Position numbers and translations under genes: made by a program. 64,000 nucleotides of DNA, taken from the NCBI GenBank assembly GCA_020853395.1, contig JADYYY010000005.1, positions 124,001 through 188,000 of the forward strand, written 5' to 3'. Positions 41,039 to 50,308 of this stretch are shown here, one piece after another. How positions within the stretch are numbered: position 1 is the first letter of the stretch; every line of letters begins with the position of its first letter. The notes below the pieces were generated by a model. It did not search any database, had not been told where the DNA came from, and saw only the letters and a program-made list of their open reading frames with translations. Source of the DNA: Acidobacteriota bacterium. GTDB taxonomy: Bacteria; Acidobacteriota; Vicinamibacteria; Vicinamibacterales; SCN-69-37.

Positions 41039-41874
41039 AGTACATCGACCACCACGCGCACATGGTGTCGCGCACGACGGACGACTACGTCCAGATGGCG
41101 CTCACCGGCTGCCTCGCCGTGACCGAGCCCTCGTTCTGGGCCGGCTGGGATCGCAGCACGGTCGATGGCGTGGAGGACTACTTCCGCCAGCTCACCGGGT
41201 TCGAGCCGCGGCGCGCGGCGCAGTACGGCGTGGCGCACTACACGTGGCTCGGGATGAACCCCAAGGAATCGGACAACCGCGAGCTGTCCCGGCAGGTCCT
41301 GGCCCGGCTGCCGACGTGGCTCGAGGGGCCCACGGTGCTCGGCATCGGCGAAATCGGGCTGAACCGCGTGACGCGCAACGAGATCGCCACCTACGCGGAG
41401 CACGTCGCGCTGGCCGAGGCGCTCCAGCAGCTCGTGCTCATCCACACGCCGCACCTCGAGGACAAGCTGAAGGGCACGCGCGTTACGATCGACGTGCTGC
41501 AGCGGCACTCGGCGTTGAAGCCCGGGCACGTGCTGATCGATCACGCCGAAGAGCACACGATCGAGGCCATCCTCGATCACGGCTACTGGGCGGGTCTCAC
41601 GCTGTACCCGCAGACGAAGGTCTCCGCGCAGCGCGCCGTGGACATGATCGAGCAGTACGGGCCGGATCGGATTCTCGTGGCCGGCGCGTGCGACTGGGGC
41701 CCGAGCGAGCCCATCGCCGTGCCGAAGCTCGTGATGGAGATGCGCCGCCGGCGCCACCCCGAGTCGCTCATCGAGCAGATCGTGCTGTGGAACCCGATCC
41801 GCTTCCTCGGCCAGTCGCCGAAGTTCGTCGTGCCCAGCGGCCTTCCCGACTCCAGCCCGGCCATCGCCCGCTGA
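41035..41874 (+). CDS. eboB: EboB, TatD-like metal-dependent hydrolase
   Basis: 279-residue amidohydrolase-fold protein. Metal ligands are IDHHAHM at the N-terminus, the bridging Glu in LGIGEIGLN, His in LIHTPH, His in LIDHAEEH and Asp in GACDWGP, so an active metallohydrolase is likely. EboB is the TatD-like member of the cluster; its substrate is unknown. The GTG at 41035 overlaps the previous stop. Cytoplasmic. Confidence 0.92.
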   Translation: MKYIDHHAHMVSRTTDDYVQMALTGCLAVTEPSFWAGWDRSTVDGVEDYFRQLTGFEPRRAAQYGVAHYTWLGMNPKESDNRELSRQVLARLPTWLEGPTVLGIGEIGLNRVTRNEIATYAEHVALAEALQQLVLIHTPHLEDKLKGTRVTIDVLQRHSALKPGHVLIDHAEEHTIEAILDHGYWAGLTLYPQTKVSAQRAVDMIEQYGPDRILVAGACDWGPSEPIAVPKLVMEMRRRRHPESLIEQIVLWNPIRFLGQSPKFVVPSGLPDSSPAIAR

Positions 41875-41883
41875 CGCGACGTC

Positions 41884-43107
41884 TTGCGCATCTCCACGCC
41901 GCAGCCGCTGCACCTCACCTACTGCACGAACATCCACGCGGCCGATGGCTGGACGGCCGTGCGGGCGACGATCGGCAGATACGCGCCCGCGCTCAAGGCC
42001 CGCCTCTCGCCGGCCGCGCCGTTCGGCATCGGCCTCCGCCTCTCCGCCCGCGATGCCAGCGAACTGTCGGCCCCCCGCGCCCTGGACGAGTTTCGGGCGT
42101 TCCTCGATCGCGAGGGCCTCTACGTCGCGCTCATCAACGGGTTTCCGTACGGCGCCTTTCACGGCACGCCCGTCAAGGCCGACGTCTACGCGCCCGACTG
42201 GCGCACTGACGAGCGCGTCGCGTACACGACCCAGCTCGTCGACATCCTGGCCGCGCTCGTGCCGCCCGGCGTCGACGGCGGCGTGTCGACCGTTCCGCTG
42301 TCGTACAAACCGTGGATGGCCGCAGCCGCGGCGGAGGGCTGGGAACGCCTGACGGCCAACGTCCTCTCGATCGCCGAGCGGCTCATCCGGCTGCGCGCGG
42401 ACGGCGGACCCGTCATCCACCTCGACATCGAGCCCGAGCCCGATTGCGTGCTCGAGAACACCGCCGAGACGCTCGACTTCTTCGAGCGCCGCCTGGTCCC
42501 CGCCGCCTGCGCGACGCTCTCGCCCAGGCTGGGCATGCCGGATGCGGACGTCGCGCGTGCGGTGCTCGATCACGTCCGTCTCTGTTTCGACTGCTGCCAC
42601 TTCTCGGTCGCGCACGAGGATCCGATCGAGGCGCTCGACCGGCTGCTCGCCGCCGGCATCAGGATCGGCCGCGTGCAGCTCAGCTCGGCGCTGCGGCTCC
42701 AGATGCCGGCCGACGTGTCCGCCGCGGCGCGCGTCGCCGCGCGCCTTCGGCCGTTCGCCGACTCGACCTACCTCCACCAGGTGATCTGCCGGCACGATCG
42801 CACCGATCACCACTACGCCGATCTCGACGCCGCGCTCGATCGGCCGCCCGCCGGCGAATGGCGGATCCATTTCCACGTGCCGCTCTTCACGGGAGAGTAC
42901 GACGGCCTGCAGTCCACGCAGTCCGACGTGCGGCGCGTGCTCGCCGCCGCGGCCACGCGCGCGCTGACCTCGCACCTCGAGATCGAGACCTACACGTGGG
43001 AGGTGCTGCCGGCGCCGCTCAAGATCGATCTGCTGGAGTCGATCGCCCGCGAATACGACTGGGTGCGCGGCGAACTGGCGGCCGCCTCCGCCCGGCCCTC
43101 CCCGTGA
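41884..43107 (+). CDS. eboE: EboE, TIM-barrel metabolite-traffic protein
   Basis: 407 residues of the xylose-isomerase-like TIM-barrel superfamily. The opening LHLTYCTNIHAADGW, INGFPYGAFHG with VYAPDW, HLDIEPEPDCVLEN, and FDCCHFSVAHEDP are characteristic of EboE and carry candidate metal ligands (Glu, Asp, His). The start is a TTG at 41884, nine bases after eboB; no ATG or GTG gives the full conserved N-terminus. The stop overlaps the eboF GTG. Confidence 0.92.
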   Translation: MRISTPQPLHLTYCTNIHAADGWTAVRATIGRYAPALKARLSPAAPFGIGLRLSARDASELSAPRALDEFRAFLDREGLYVALINGFPYGAFHGTPVKADVYAPDWRTDERVAYTTQLVDILAALVPPGVDGGVSTVPLSYKPWMAAAAAEGWERLTANVLSIAERLIRLRADGGPVIHLDIEPEPDCVLENTAETLDFFERRLVPAACATLSPRLGMPDADVARAVLDHVRLCFDCCHFSVAHEDPIEALDRLLAAGIRIGRVQLSSALRLQMPADVSAAARVAARLRPFADSTYLHQVICRHDRTDHHYADLDAALDRPPAGEWRIHFHVPLFTGEYDGLQSTQSDVRRVLAAAATRALTSHLEIETYTWEVLPAPLKIDLLESIAREYDWVRGELAAASARPSP

Positions 43108-44492
43108 ACCGGATCGCCGTCCTCGACGTCGTCGGGCTCACGCGCGCGCTCATCGAGCGTGGGATGCCGCGCCTGTCGCGCTGGGCGCAGGAAGCGGCAC
43201 ACGCGGACGTCGAGCCGGCGTTCCCGGCGGTCACCTGCACCGCGCAGGCGGACTACCTGACCGGCCTGCCCCCGTCGAGCCACGGGATCGTGGGCAACGG
43301 GTGGTACTCGCGCGAGGACTGCGAGGTGAGGTTCTGGAAGCAGGCGAACCCGCTCGTCGCCGCGCCGAAGATCTGGGATCGCGCGCGCGCCGAGGATCCC
43401 GCGTTCACGGTCGCGAACCTGTTCTGGTGGTTCAACATGTACTCGACCGCGGACTACAGCGTGACGCCGCGGCCGATGTACCCGGCCGACGGCCGCAAGA
43501 TCCCGGATGTCTACACCAGGCCCACCGCGCTGCGCGACGATCTGCAGGCGGCGCTCGGTACGTTTCCGCTCTTCGAGTTCTGGGGCCCCCGCGCGTCGAT
43601 CCGCTCGTCGCGCTGGATCGCCGAGTCGGCCCGGATTGTCGAGCAGCGCTACAGCCCGACGCTGACGCTGGTCTACCTGCCGCACCTCGACTACAACCTC
43701 CAGCGGCTCGGCCCCTCGTCACCCGCGGTGGACGCCGACCTCGCGGCCATCGACGAGGTCGCGTCGGACCTGATCGGCTTCTACGAAGCGCGCGGCGTCG
43801 GCGTCGTCGTGCTGTCGGAGTACGCGATCACGGACGTGTCGACGCCGGTGCATCTCAATCGGGTGCTGAGGCAGCATGGGCTCGTCGCCGTGCGCGAGGA
43901 GCTCGGCCGCGACGCGTTCGACCCGGGCGCGAGCGGCGCATTCGCGGTCGCGGATCACCAGGTGGCGCACGTCTACGTGAACGATGCCTCGCGGCTCGCG
44001 GAGGTGCGCCGGCTGCTCCACGACACGCCGGGCGTCGAGACGGTGCTCGACCGTGACGGCCTGCGCGGCCACCAGATCGACCATCCGAGGGCGGGCGATC
44101 TCGTCGCGATCGCATCGGCGGACGCCTGGTTCACCTACTACTACTGGCTGGACGATCGGCGCGCACCCGATTACGCGCGCACGGTCGAGATCCATCGCAA
44201 GCCGGGCTACGACCCGGCCGAGCTGTTCGTCGATCCGGCGCTCCGCCTGCCCTCGCTCGCCGTCGGCTGGAAACTTGCCAAGCGAAAGATGGGCTTCCGC
44301 AGCCTGCTCGACGTGATCCCGCTCGACGCCACGCTCGTCCGCGGCTCGCACGGTCGGCCCGGCGGCACCGGACCGGACGGCCCCGTCATCATGAGCAGGT
44401 CACGCTCGCTCTTCGACAGCACGCGCCTCCGCTCCACCGATGTCTACGCGCTCCTGCTGCGACATCTGCGAGACACCGAAGCGAAGCCGTGA
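43104..44492 (+). CDS. eboF: EboF, nucleotide pyrophosphatase/alkaline-phosphatase-fold protein
   Basis: 462 residues of the alkaline-phosphatase/phosphodiesterase superfamily. The first metal Asp is in IAVLDVVGLT, the nucleophile Thr is in PAVTCTAQADYLTG, HLDYNLQRLGP supplies another Asp/His pair, and ADHQVAHVY a His. The position that is usually Ser-Asp-His reads SEYAIT, a change typical of this subgroup but notable for metal binding. Last gene of the ebo cluster, starting at a GTG that overlaps eboE. No signal peptide. Confidence 0.92.
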   Translation: MNRIAVLDVVGLTRALIERGMPRLSRWAQEAAHADVEPAFPAVTCTAQADYLTGLPPSSHGIVGNGWYSREDCEVRFWKQANPLVAAPKIWDRARAEDPAFTVANLFWWFNMYSTADYSVTPRPMYPADGRKIPDVYTRPTALRDDLQAALGTFPLFEFWGPRASIRSSRWIAESARIVEQRYSPTLTLVYLPHLDYNLQRLGPSSPAVDADLAAIDEVASDLIGFYEARGVGVVVLSEYAITDVSTPVHLNRVLRQHGLVAVREELGRDAFDPGASGAFAVADHQVAHVYVNDASRLAEVRRLLHDTPGVETVLDRDGLRGHQIDHPRAGDLVAIASADAWFTYYYWLDDRRAPDYARTVEIHRKPGYDPAELFVDPALRLPSLAVGWKLAKRKMGFRSLLDVIPLDATLVRGSHGRPGGTGPDGPVIMSRSRSLFDSTRLRSTDVYALLLRHLRDTEAKP

Positions 44493-44531
44493 GGGTGAGC
44501 TCCCTGACGACTGCACGTTGCAGGCGATAGG

Positions 44532-45152
44532 TCACGCGCGCCGGAACCACCATCTCGAGGCGAGCATGCCGATCGCCGGCACGAGCAGCGAACCGAGGAA
44601 TGCGAGCAGGAAGCTCTCCATGCGCATCGACCAGGCGCCGATCGCCGCGTATCCCATCGCGACCCCGAGGTTCGCCCACGTCGTGAGCTGGACGAACCGG
44701 CCGAACGGGCGTTTGACGATGCCGGAGACGATGACGCTGGCTTCGGCCAGCACCGGGATGGGGCGGCACAACACCAGCGCGAAGTCGCCGTAGCGTGCCG
44801 ACAGGGCGCCGGCGCGCGCCATCCCGCCTTCGCCCACGAACCGCCGCGCCGCGCCCGCCGCGCCCGCGCCGAACGCGTAGCCGACCAGGCACGACGCCGT
44901 CATGCCGGCCCACACGGCGGCCGCGCCACGCCAGAACCCGAGGATCAGCCCGGCGCCGGCCGACACCACGCTCGACGGAATCGGCAACAGCACGTCGGCC
45001 GTGAGGAACCCGACGACGGCGCCGGCCGCGTACGCCGGCGGAACATTCGCGTGGAGGAGCCGGTCGCCAAGCGCGTTGAACCGGTCTTCGAAGAGGACGA
45101 ACGGCACGAGGATCAGCGCGAACAACACGACGAACACCGCCGCCCACCGCAT
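44532..45152 (-). CDS. VTT/DedA-type membrane protein
   Basis: 206 residues with five to six TM helices. The core includes FLTADVLLPIPSSVVSAGAGLILG, the re-entrant Pro-rich segment of the VTT (SNARE-associated) domain, CRPIPVLAEASVIVSG with a second re-entrant element, and ANLGVAMGYAAIGAWS. DedA relatives act in membrane phospholipid or undecaprenyl-phosphate flipping. The ATG at 45152 is chosen because TAGGCT lies seven bases upstream, and the extra in-frame residues to 45212 fall inside the divergent gene. Confidence 0.85.
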   Translation of the reverse strand: MRWAAVFVVLFALILVPFVLFEDRFNALGDRLLHANVPPAYAAGAVVGFLTADVLLPIPSSVVSAGAGLILGFWRGAAAVWAGMTASCLVGYAFGAGAAGAARRFVGEGGMARAGALSARYGDFALVLCRPIPVLAEASVIVSGIVKRPFGRFVQLTTWANLGVAMGYAAIGAWSMRMESFLLAFLGSLLVPAIGMLASRWWFRRA

Positions 45153-45159
45153 GACGCAC

Positions 45160-45180
45160 AGCCTACCAAAACGAAATAAT
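45160..45180. promoter_or_regulatory. Divergent promoter pair in a 34-base gap
   Basis: TAGGCT (45160-45165, leftward) lies seven bases before the VTT-protein ATG. AATAAT (45175-45180, rightward) lies six bases before the HAD ATG. Both genes have no visible Shine-Dalgarno, so both messages would be leaderless or nearly so. This A/T-rich patch stands out in the surrounding GC-rich DNA. Confidence 0.45.
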
Positions 45181-45186
45181 AGTGGG

Positions 45187-45885
45187 ATGCCTGCGGCGCT
45201 CCCGGTCGACACGATCTTCCTCGATGCCGGCGGCGTCCTGATCTACCCGAACTGGCATCGCGTCGCGGACATGCTCCGCGCACACGGCATCGCGGCGGAG
45301 AGCGACGCGCTTCTCGCCATGGAGCCCGGCGCCAAACGGCTGATGGACGAGTCCGCACGGCACGCCGGGTCGGCCGATGCGTCGCGCATGCTCGACTTCT
45401 TCGGCACGGTGCTCGATCGGGCCGGCGTTCCCGCCGGCGAGACGCGTGACGCCGCGATGGCCGACGTGCGCGCGTACCACGCCACGCACAACATCTGGGA
45501 ACGGTCGCCGGCTCATGTCGTGCCCGCGCTGGAGGCGCTGAAGGCCCGCGGCGCGAAGCTCGTCGTTGCGTCGAACGCGAACGGCGTGCTGCACCGATGC
45601 TTCGACCGGCTGGGCCTCACGCCCTACTTCGACGTGATCTGCGACTCGTTCTTCGAAGGCGTCGAGAAGCCGGATCCCCGCTTCTTCCAGCGGCTGCTCG
45701 CCCGGGCCGGCAGCCGCGCCGAGACGACCGTCCACGTCGGCGACCTCTTCCACGTGGACGTCGTCGGCGCGCGGCGCGCCGGCCTTCGCGCGATCCTCCT
45801 CGACGAGCACGACCTCTACGGCGATATGGACGTCGCGCGGATCCGCACGCTCACCGAACTGAGCGACGCCATCGACAACGTGTAG
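45187..45885 (+). CDS. HAD-superfamily hydrolase
   Basis: 232 residues. HAD motif I is FLDAGGVLI (Asp nucleophile, second Asp replaced by Gly as in some members, so phosphatase activity is uncertain). Motif II is VASNANG, motif III the Lys in EKPDPRFF, and motif IV GDLFHVDVVGA. A helical cap lies between motifs I and II. Substrate unknown. The start at 45187 has an AATAAT -10-like element six bases before it. Confidence 0.88.
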   Translation: MPAALPVDTIFLDAGGVLIYPNWHRVADMLRAHGIAAESDALLAMEPGAKRLMDESARHAGSADASRMLDFFGTVLDRAGVPAGETRDAAMADVRAYHATHNIWERSPAHVVPALEALKARGAKLVVASNANGVLHRCFDRLGLTPYFDVICDSFFEGVEKPDPRFFQRLLARAGSRAETTVHVGDLFHVDVVGARRAGLRAILLDEHDLYGDMDVARIRTLTELSDAIDNV

Positions 45886-45908
45886 CTCTCCGGCGCGCCA
45901 GCCTCCGC

Positions 45909-46865
45909 CTATGCCAGCGCATCCTTCATGTATTGGAGGCACTTCGGCATCTCGACCAGCGGATCGCCCTCGTACTCGAACTCGATGTTCGCCGGGATGT
46001 CGTACTTCTGGGTCTTCAGCAGTTGCAGGACGCCCTTGATGTTCGTGTCGCCCTGACCGAAGGGCAGGTTCGCCATCCCGTTCTTCTTGTTCTTCCGATC
46101 CTTGACGTGCAGGTTCGTGATGCGGCCGTGGTGCTTCTGGATGAACGCGATCGGGTCGGCGTCGGTTGCCGTGTAGTGGCCGATGTCGAGGTTCGCCCAG
46201 ATGTTCTTCGACGCCTCGAAGCACTGCAGGAACGTCGCTTCCGTCGAGATCTCGTTCGCGTTCTCCACCGACGCGTGCCCGTGGACGCCGACGAGGACGT
46301 TGTGCTTGTCGGCGAAGGGCGCGATGCGCTTCGCCATGCTCACCTGCGTCGAGGTGGTGATCGCTCTGACGCCCAGCGCCTTCGCCATCTGGAAGCCGTA
46401 CTCGATCATGTCGTCGGCCGTGTTCTGGTTCATGTTGTAGCAGAGGAAGCGGACGTCGATGCCGGCGTCGTTCCACTGCTTCTTCACCGCCGCCCAGGTG
46501 GCGGGCGACGTGGACAGGCGCCACTTGCGCTGCGCGTCCTGCGCCTCCTTGATCTGCGCCTGCTGCTCGGGCGTCATCTGCTGGCCGCGTCCTCCGCGGC
46601 CGACGTTCGGCAGCGCCGGCATCCCGGCCAGGTTCTCCGCGTCGCCAGACATCAGCTCCGCTTCCCACAGGCCGATCGTCTTCATCGCGTCGATGATCCG
46701 GGTCGCCGGGTTGTTGATCGATCGGAAGCTGTACGTCTGGGCGCCGAGCGTCACGCCGTTGAACCGGGCGTCCTTGATCTGGGCCGCGAGCGTCCTGGAC
46801 AGCACGCCCGGCACGGCCAGCGAAGCGAGCGCCATCTTGCCGATTTCACGTCGGGTATAGGACAT
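45909..46865 (-). CDS. Tat-exported sugar-phosphate isomerase/epimerase-like TIM barrel
   Basis: 318 residues. A Tat signal (YTRREIGKMALASLAVPG) is followed by an AP-endonuclease-2/xylose-isomerase-like barrel: LGAQTYSFR, VHGHASVEN, WANLDIGHYTATD, HVKDRKNKKN and IEFEYEGDP. The Glu, His and Asp needed for metal binding are present. Such Tat-exported isomerases are common in Acidobacteriota and Planctomycetota in carbohydrate loci. GGAGG (46874-46878) eight bases before the ATG at 46865 sets the start, against the upstream GTG at 46880. Confidence 0.9.
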   Translation of the reverse strand: MSYTRREIGKMALASLAVPGVLSRTLAAQIKDARFNGVTLGAQTYSFRSINNPATRIIDAMKTIGLWEAELMSGDAENLAGMPALPNVGRGGRGQQMTPEQQAQIKEAQDAQRKWRLSTSPATWAAVKKQWNDAGIDVRFLCYNMNQNTADDMIEYGFQMAKALGVRAITTSTQVSMAKRIAPFADKHNVLVGVHGHASVENANEISTEATFLQCFEASKNIWANLDIGHYTATDADPIAFIQKHHGRITNLHVKDRKNKKNGMANLPFGQGDTNIKGVLQLLKTQKYDIPANIEFEYEGDPLVEMPKCLQYMKDALA

Positions 46866-46963
46866 GGGACGAACCTCCACGCCGGGCGTAGCCGTGCCGT
46901 TGCCGCCGGTAGGCCACCGGGGCCGCGTTCACGCCTGCGTCGACGGATTGTGTCCGGAATTAA

Positions 46964-47647
46964 TCACCGGGACGGATGGGCTGTCAACCTCGCGGGCTCG
47001 CCCGCGGTGTCACGCTCGAGAAGATCCAGGAGCTCGCCGGCGTCGCGCAGCACGCGCGCCGCGCCCTCGAACGTCGTGCCCCTCGTCAGCGCCGTGGGCA
47101 CGACGACGCACGGGACGCCCGCGAGGCGGGCGGCGCGAAGACCGCGCTCGGAGTCCTCGATCGCCAGGCACTCCTCCGGCCGGCAGCCGCTGCGCTCCAC
47201 CGCCTTCAGGTACAGCTCGGGGTCGGGCTTCACGCGCGTGACGTCGCTCGCCGTGAGGATGAAATCGAAGTACGGCAGCAGGCCCGTGGTCTCGTGGATC
47301 GTCTCGAAGTGATCCAGGCGTGAGCTCGTCACGACGCCCATCGTGAATCGGCCATGGAGGGCCTGCAGGACGCGCGCGACGCCGTCGATGAGGAGCGGCG
47401 CGTCACGCAGCCGCTGCGCGTAGCGCGTGTTCCGCACGTCGCGCAGCCGCTCCACCTCGTGGCCGGGCAGGCCGCGCGCTTCCGCGAGGTGCCAGGCGCC
47501 GCGCCCCTGCAGGAGGAAGAGATCGTGGTAGAGCGGCGGCGTCAGCTCGACGTCGACCGTGGCCAGCACGTCCCGCGTGACCTCGTAGTAGATCTGCTCC
47601 GTATCGACGAGCACGCCGTCGTTGTCCCAGAGAATCGCCTTCGTCAT
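46964..47647 (-). CDS. HAD-IA hydrolase, beta-phosphoglucomutase-like
   Basis: 227 residues: motif I AILWDNDGVLVDTE (Asp-x-Asp), cap domain, motif II VVTSSRL, motif III VKPDPELYLKA, motif IV IEDSERGLRAARLAG. Both Asp residues of motif I are present, so phosphatase or phosphoglucomutase-type activity is likely. The ATG at 47647 is preferred; the GTG just before it would add one residue. 98 bases to the downstream isomerase, same strand. Confidence 0.9.
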   Translation of the reverse strand: MTKAILWDNDGVLVDTEQIYYEVTRDVLATVDVELTPPLYHDLFLLQGRGAWHLAEARGLPGHEVERLRDVRNTRYAQRLRDAPLLIDGVARVLQALHGRFTMGVVTSSRLDHFETIHETTGLLPYFDFILTASDVTRVKPDPELYLKAVERSGCRPEECLAIEDSERGLRAARLAGVPCVVVPTALTRGTTFEGAARVLRDAGELLDLLERDTAGEPARLTAHPSR

Positions 47648-47723
47648 CACTTCGGATATTGTCTCTCAGCGCGCGCGCCGCGGCACGCTTCCGCGACGAC
47701 GGCGCCCATTGCGGAGCACACGC

Positions 47724-49463
47724 GTGAGCGAATTCGAATCGCACTGGGACGACACGGGGGCGCTGCTCGACGCCGCGCCCCGCTGGGCACGGTATCGGCG
47801 GGACATGCTCTCGGCGTTCCCCGCGCCGTACCGATCGGAGTCCGACCCGCTGCCGGGCGCCATCGCCGACGCCGTGCGGCGGATCGACGAGCTGCGGCCG
47901 GAGCCGCTCGGCCCCGCCTTCCTCGGCAGCGACCCGTCGCTGTCGATCGACTTCGACGCCGTGAAGCGCGCGGCCATCCCGGCGGCGATGGCGGATCCGG
48001 CCGACGTCGTCCGCGACGTCGTGAACCTGTTCCAGGGCGCCCCGAACTGGGGCCATCCGCTCACGATGTGCAACGTCGTGCCGCAGCCGAACACGGTCGC
48101 GATCATCGCGTCCATGCTCGCGCAGGTGTACTCGCTGAACATCCTCGAAGGCGAGTACGCCTGGAACGTGCACCGCGCCGAGCTCGAGAGCGCCGCGATG
48201 CTCGCCGGCGCGTTCGGGTGGGACCCGGCGCGGGCCGGCGGCATCTACACGTATGGCGGCTCGGGCTGCTGGACGTATGCCGTGAAGTACGGGCTCACGC
48301 GCGTGCTGCGCGGATCGCGGCAGCGGGGCGTGCGGACCGACGCGAAGGTGCTCTGCTCCCAGCAGGCGCACTACACGATGCAGAACAGCACGGACTGGAC
48401 CGGCCTCGGCATGGACAACGTCATCCGAATCCGGACGGACGTCGACACGAACGCGATGGATCTCGCGCACCTGGAGGAGGTGCTGCGCGATCTCACCGCC
48501 CGCGCCGTGCCGATCGCCGCCGTCGTCTGCACGATGGGGACGACCGACGCGAACGCCTTCGATCCGGCCGACAAGGTGCGCGCGCTGCTGGATCGCCATC
48601 CCAACGCCGAGCCTTACGGCCCGGCCTTGCTCTACTGCGATGCGGTCGTCGGCTGGTCGTGGGCGCTGTTCCGGCAGTACGACTTCGACGTGAACCCGCT
48701 CGGCTTCTCGGACGACGCGCTCGCGCTGATCCGCCGGGTGGCCACGGCAGCGTCGACGATCCAGCACGCCGATGCCGTCGGCGTCGACTTCCACAAGGTG
48801 GGCTGGACGCCGTACGGCAGCAGCGTCTTCGTGTACCGCGACGCCGACGAGTTCCAGTCCCTGCTGAGCCGTCCGCTGTCGCCCTACCTGCAGGCCCGAT
48901 CGCCGTACAACCCGCTCGACTACACGCTGGAGGTGTCGCGCCCCGCGACGGGATCGCTCGCCGGCTGGGCTACGCTCCGCTACCTCGGCCTCGAGGGCTT
49001 CCAGTCGATCCTCGGCGGCATCATGGAGACCAAGGCGTACCTCCGGCGTCTGCTGTTCGACGCCGAGACGCTCGTCTGCGCCAACCCGGACGACTACGGG
49101 TTGTGCACGCTGTTCCGCGCCTATCCGCGCGGCGTCGACGGCAACGCGCAGTTCGAGCGCGAGCTGACGGATCCGTCGGCGCGCGACGCGCTCATCCGCC
49201 ACAACCAGCTCACGCGCGCGATCGGCGATCGGCTGTGGGAGTGGTTCCGCGCCGGCAAGCGCATCGACGGCCTGCACACGCCGTACATCAGCTTCAGCAC
49301 CGGCTTCCGCGTGACCGAGTACAACCGCGACGCCGCCGATCCGGATGCCGTCGTGTTCGCGCTCAAGATCTTCCCGATGAACGTGCACATCCACCCGAAG
49401 CTCATGCGCCACGTGCTCGACTGCGTGCTGGCGGCGCGCGACGAGGTGATGGAGGACGCTTGA
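47724..49463 (+). CDS. Group II pyridoxal-phosphate decarboxylase
   Basis: 579 residues of the glutamate/aromatic-amino-acid decarboxylase group. The PLP Lys358 is in VDFHKVGWTPYG, GGSGCWTYAVKYG and QAHYTMQNS contact the cofactor phosphate and ring, and LLYCDAVVGWSWA holds the pyridine-binding Asp. It is longer than most family members (about 470-510). The amino-acid substrate is not readable. The GTG at 47724 with GGAG eight bases upstream gives the conserved N-terminus. It is a single gene with no transporter or antiporter beside it. Confidence 0.9.
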   Translation: MSEFESHWDDTGALLDAAPRWARYRRDMLSAFPAPYRSESDPLPGAIADAVRRIDELRPEPLGPAFLGSDPSLSIDFDAVKRAAIPAAMADPADVVRDVVNLFQGAPNWGHPLTMCNVVPQPNTVAIIASMLAQVYSLNILEGEYAWNVHRAELESAAMLAGAFGWDPARAGGIYTYGGSGCWTYAVKYGLTRVLRGSRQRGVRTDAKVLCSQQAHYTMQNSTDWTGLGMDNVIRIRTDVDTNAMDLAHLEEVLRDLTARAVPIAAVVCTMGTTDANAFDPADKVRALLDRHPNAEPYGPALLYCDAVVGWSWALFRQYDFDVNPLGFSDDALALIRRVATAASTIQHADAVGVDFHKVGWTPYGSSVFVYRDADEFQSLLSRPLSPYLQARSPYNPLDYTLEVSRPATGSLAGWATLRYLGLEGFQSILGGIMETKAYLRRLLFDAETLVCANPDDYGLCTLFRAYPRGVDGNAQFERELTDPSARDALIRHNQLTRAIGDRLWEWFRAGKRIDGLHTPYISFSTGFRVTEYNRDAADPDAVVFALKIFPMNVHIHPKLMRHVLDCVLAARDEVMEDA

Positions 49464-49622
49464 CGTGCCCGGCCACCTCTCGGCCTGGCTCGATTCGGGT
49501 GGAAGGTCGTCCGCGGCGCTTGCGGCTTGGAGGATCGCTCGGCCGACGGCGAGCGGCTTGTTTCTTCTGCACGCTGGGCCGCTCTTGCACCGACACTGAG
49601 TAGAGTAAGAACAGGAGGGCAA

Positions 49623-50308
49623 GTGCGAGGGCGGCTCGTCGTGTTCCTCGGGTTCCTGTGCGTCGCCTTCCTGTCGAATGCGCCGGCGGCGTCGCGACGC
49701 GAACAACAGGCCGCGCCGTTCCGCTCCGCGACGGAGATCGTGCGCGTCGATGTGAGCGTCCTCGACAGAGAGCGGCGCCCGGTGCGCGGGTGGACGGCCG
49801 CCGATTTCACGCTGCTGCTCGACGGGCAGCCGCAGAGGATCGTCGCCTTCGAGGAGGTCGGTGCGGCCGGTCGAGGATCGGAGCGGCGCCCGGGCTCCGA
49901 TCAGATCGCGGCCGCGGATCTCGCGACCAGCGACCGCACGGCGGCCCGCCTGCTCGTCGTCGTGCTCGACGACTACAGCCTCGCCGAGGCCCGCGCGCTT
50001 CCGGGCGACGTCGGCCAGGCGAGGAGTGCCGCGCTGGCCGCACTCGACAGCCTCGACGCAGACGACCTCGGTGCGATCGTCTTCGCCTCGACCGGAGGAG
50101 TGCCGGAAGGGTTCACCACCGATCGTGGGAGGCTGCGGGATGCGATCTCACGCCTCACGGTCGTGCCGGACTCTCCGGTGAAGGTCGAGGGCATGACGTG
50201 ACGCTGCCCCTCAGTTCGCTGGCCGTCGGCCCGCACGTGCTCACGATGGACGTCCGCAGCGGCGCTCGGGCCGAATCGCGCAGCGTGCGATTCGAGGTCG
50301 CAGCGTGA
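49623..50308 (+). pseudogene. VWFA-related acidobacterial secreted protein, internal deletion with frameshift
   Basis: The reading frame starts at a GTG with AGGAGGG three bases upstream and a signal peptide (VVFLGFLCVAFLSNAPAA). It continues with the family's FRSATEIVRVDVSVLDRE and DFTLLLDGQ opening and the start of the VWA domain (LLVVVLDDYS), but stops at 50201 after 192 residues. The family's C-terminal end (LPLSSLAVGPHVLTMDV...VRFEVAA) follows in another frame up to 50308. The whole middle part, several hundred residues in relatives, is absent. So this is a deletion remnant. The next gene overlaps its end by four bases (GTGA). Confidence 0.85.
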
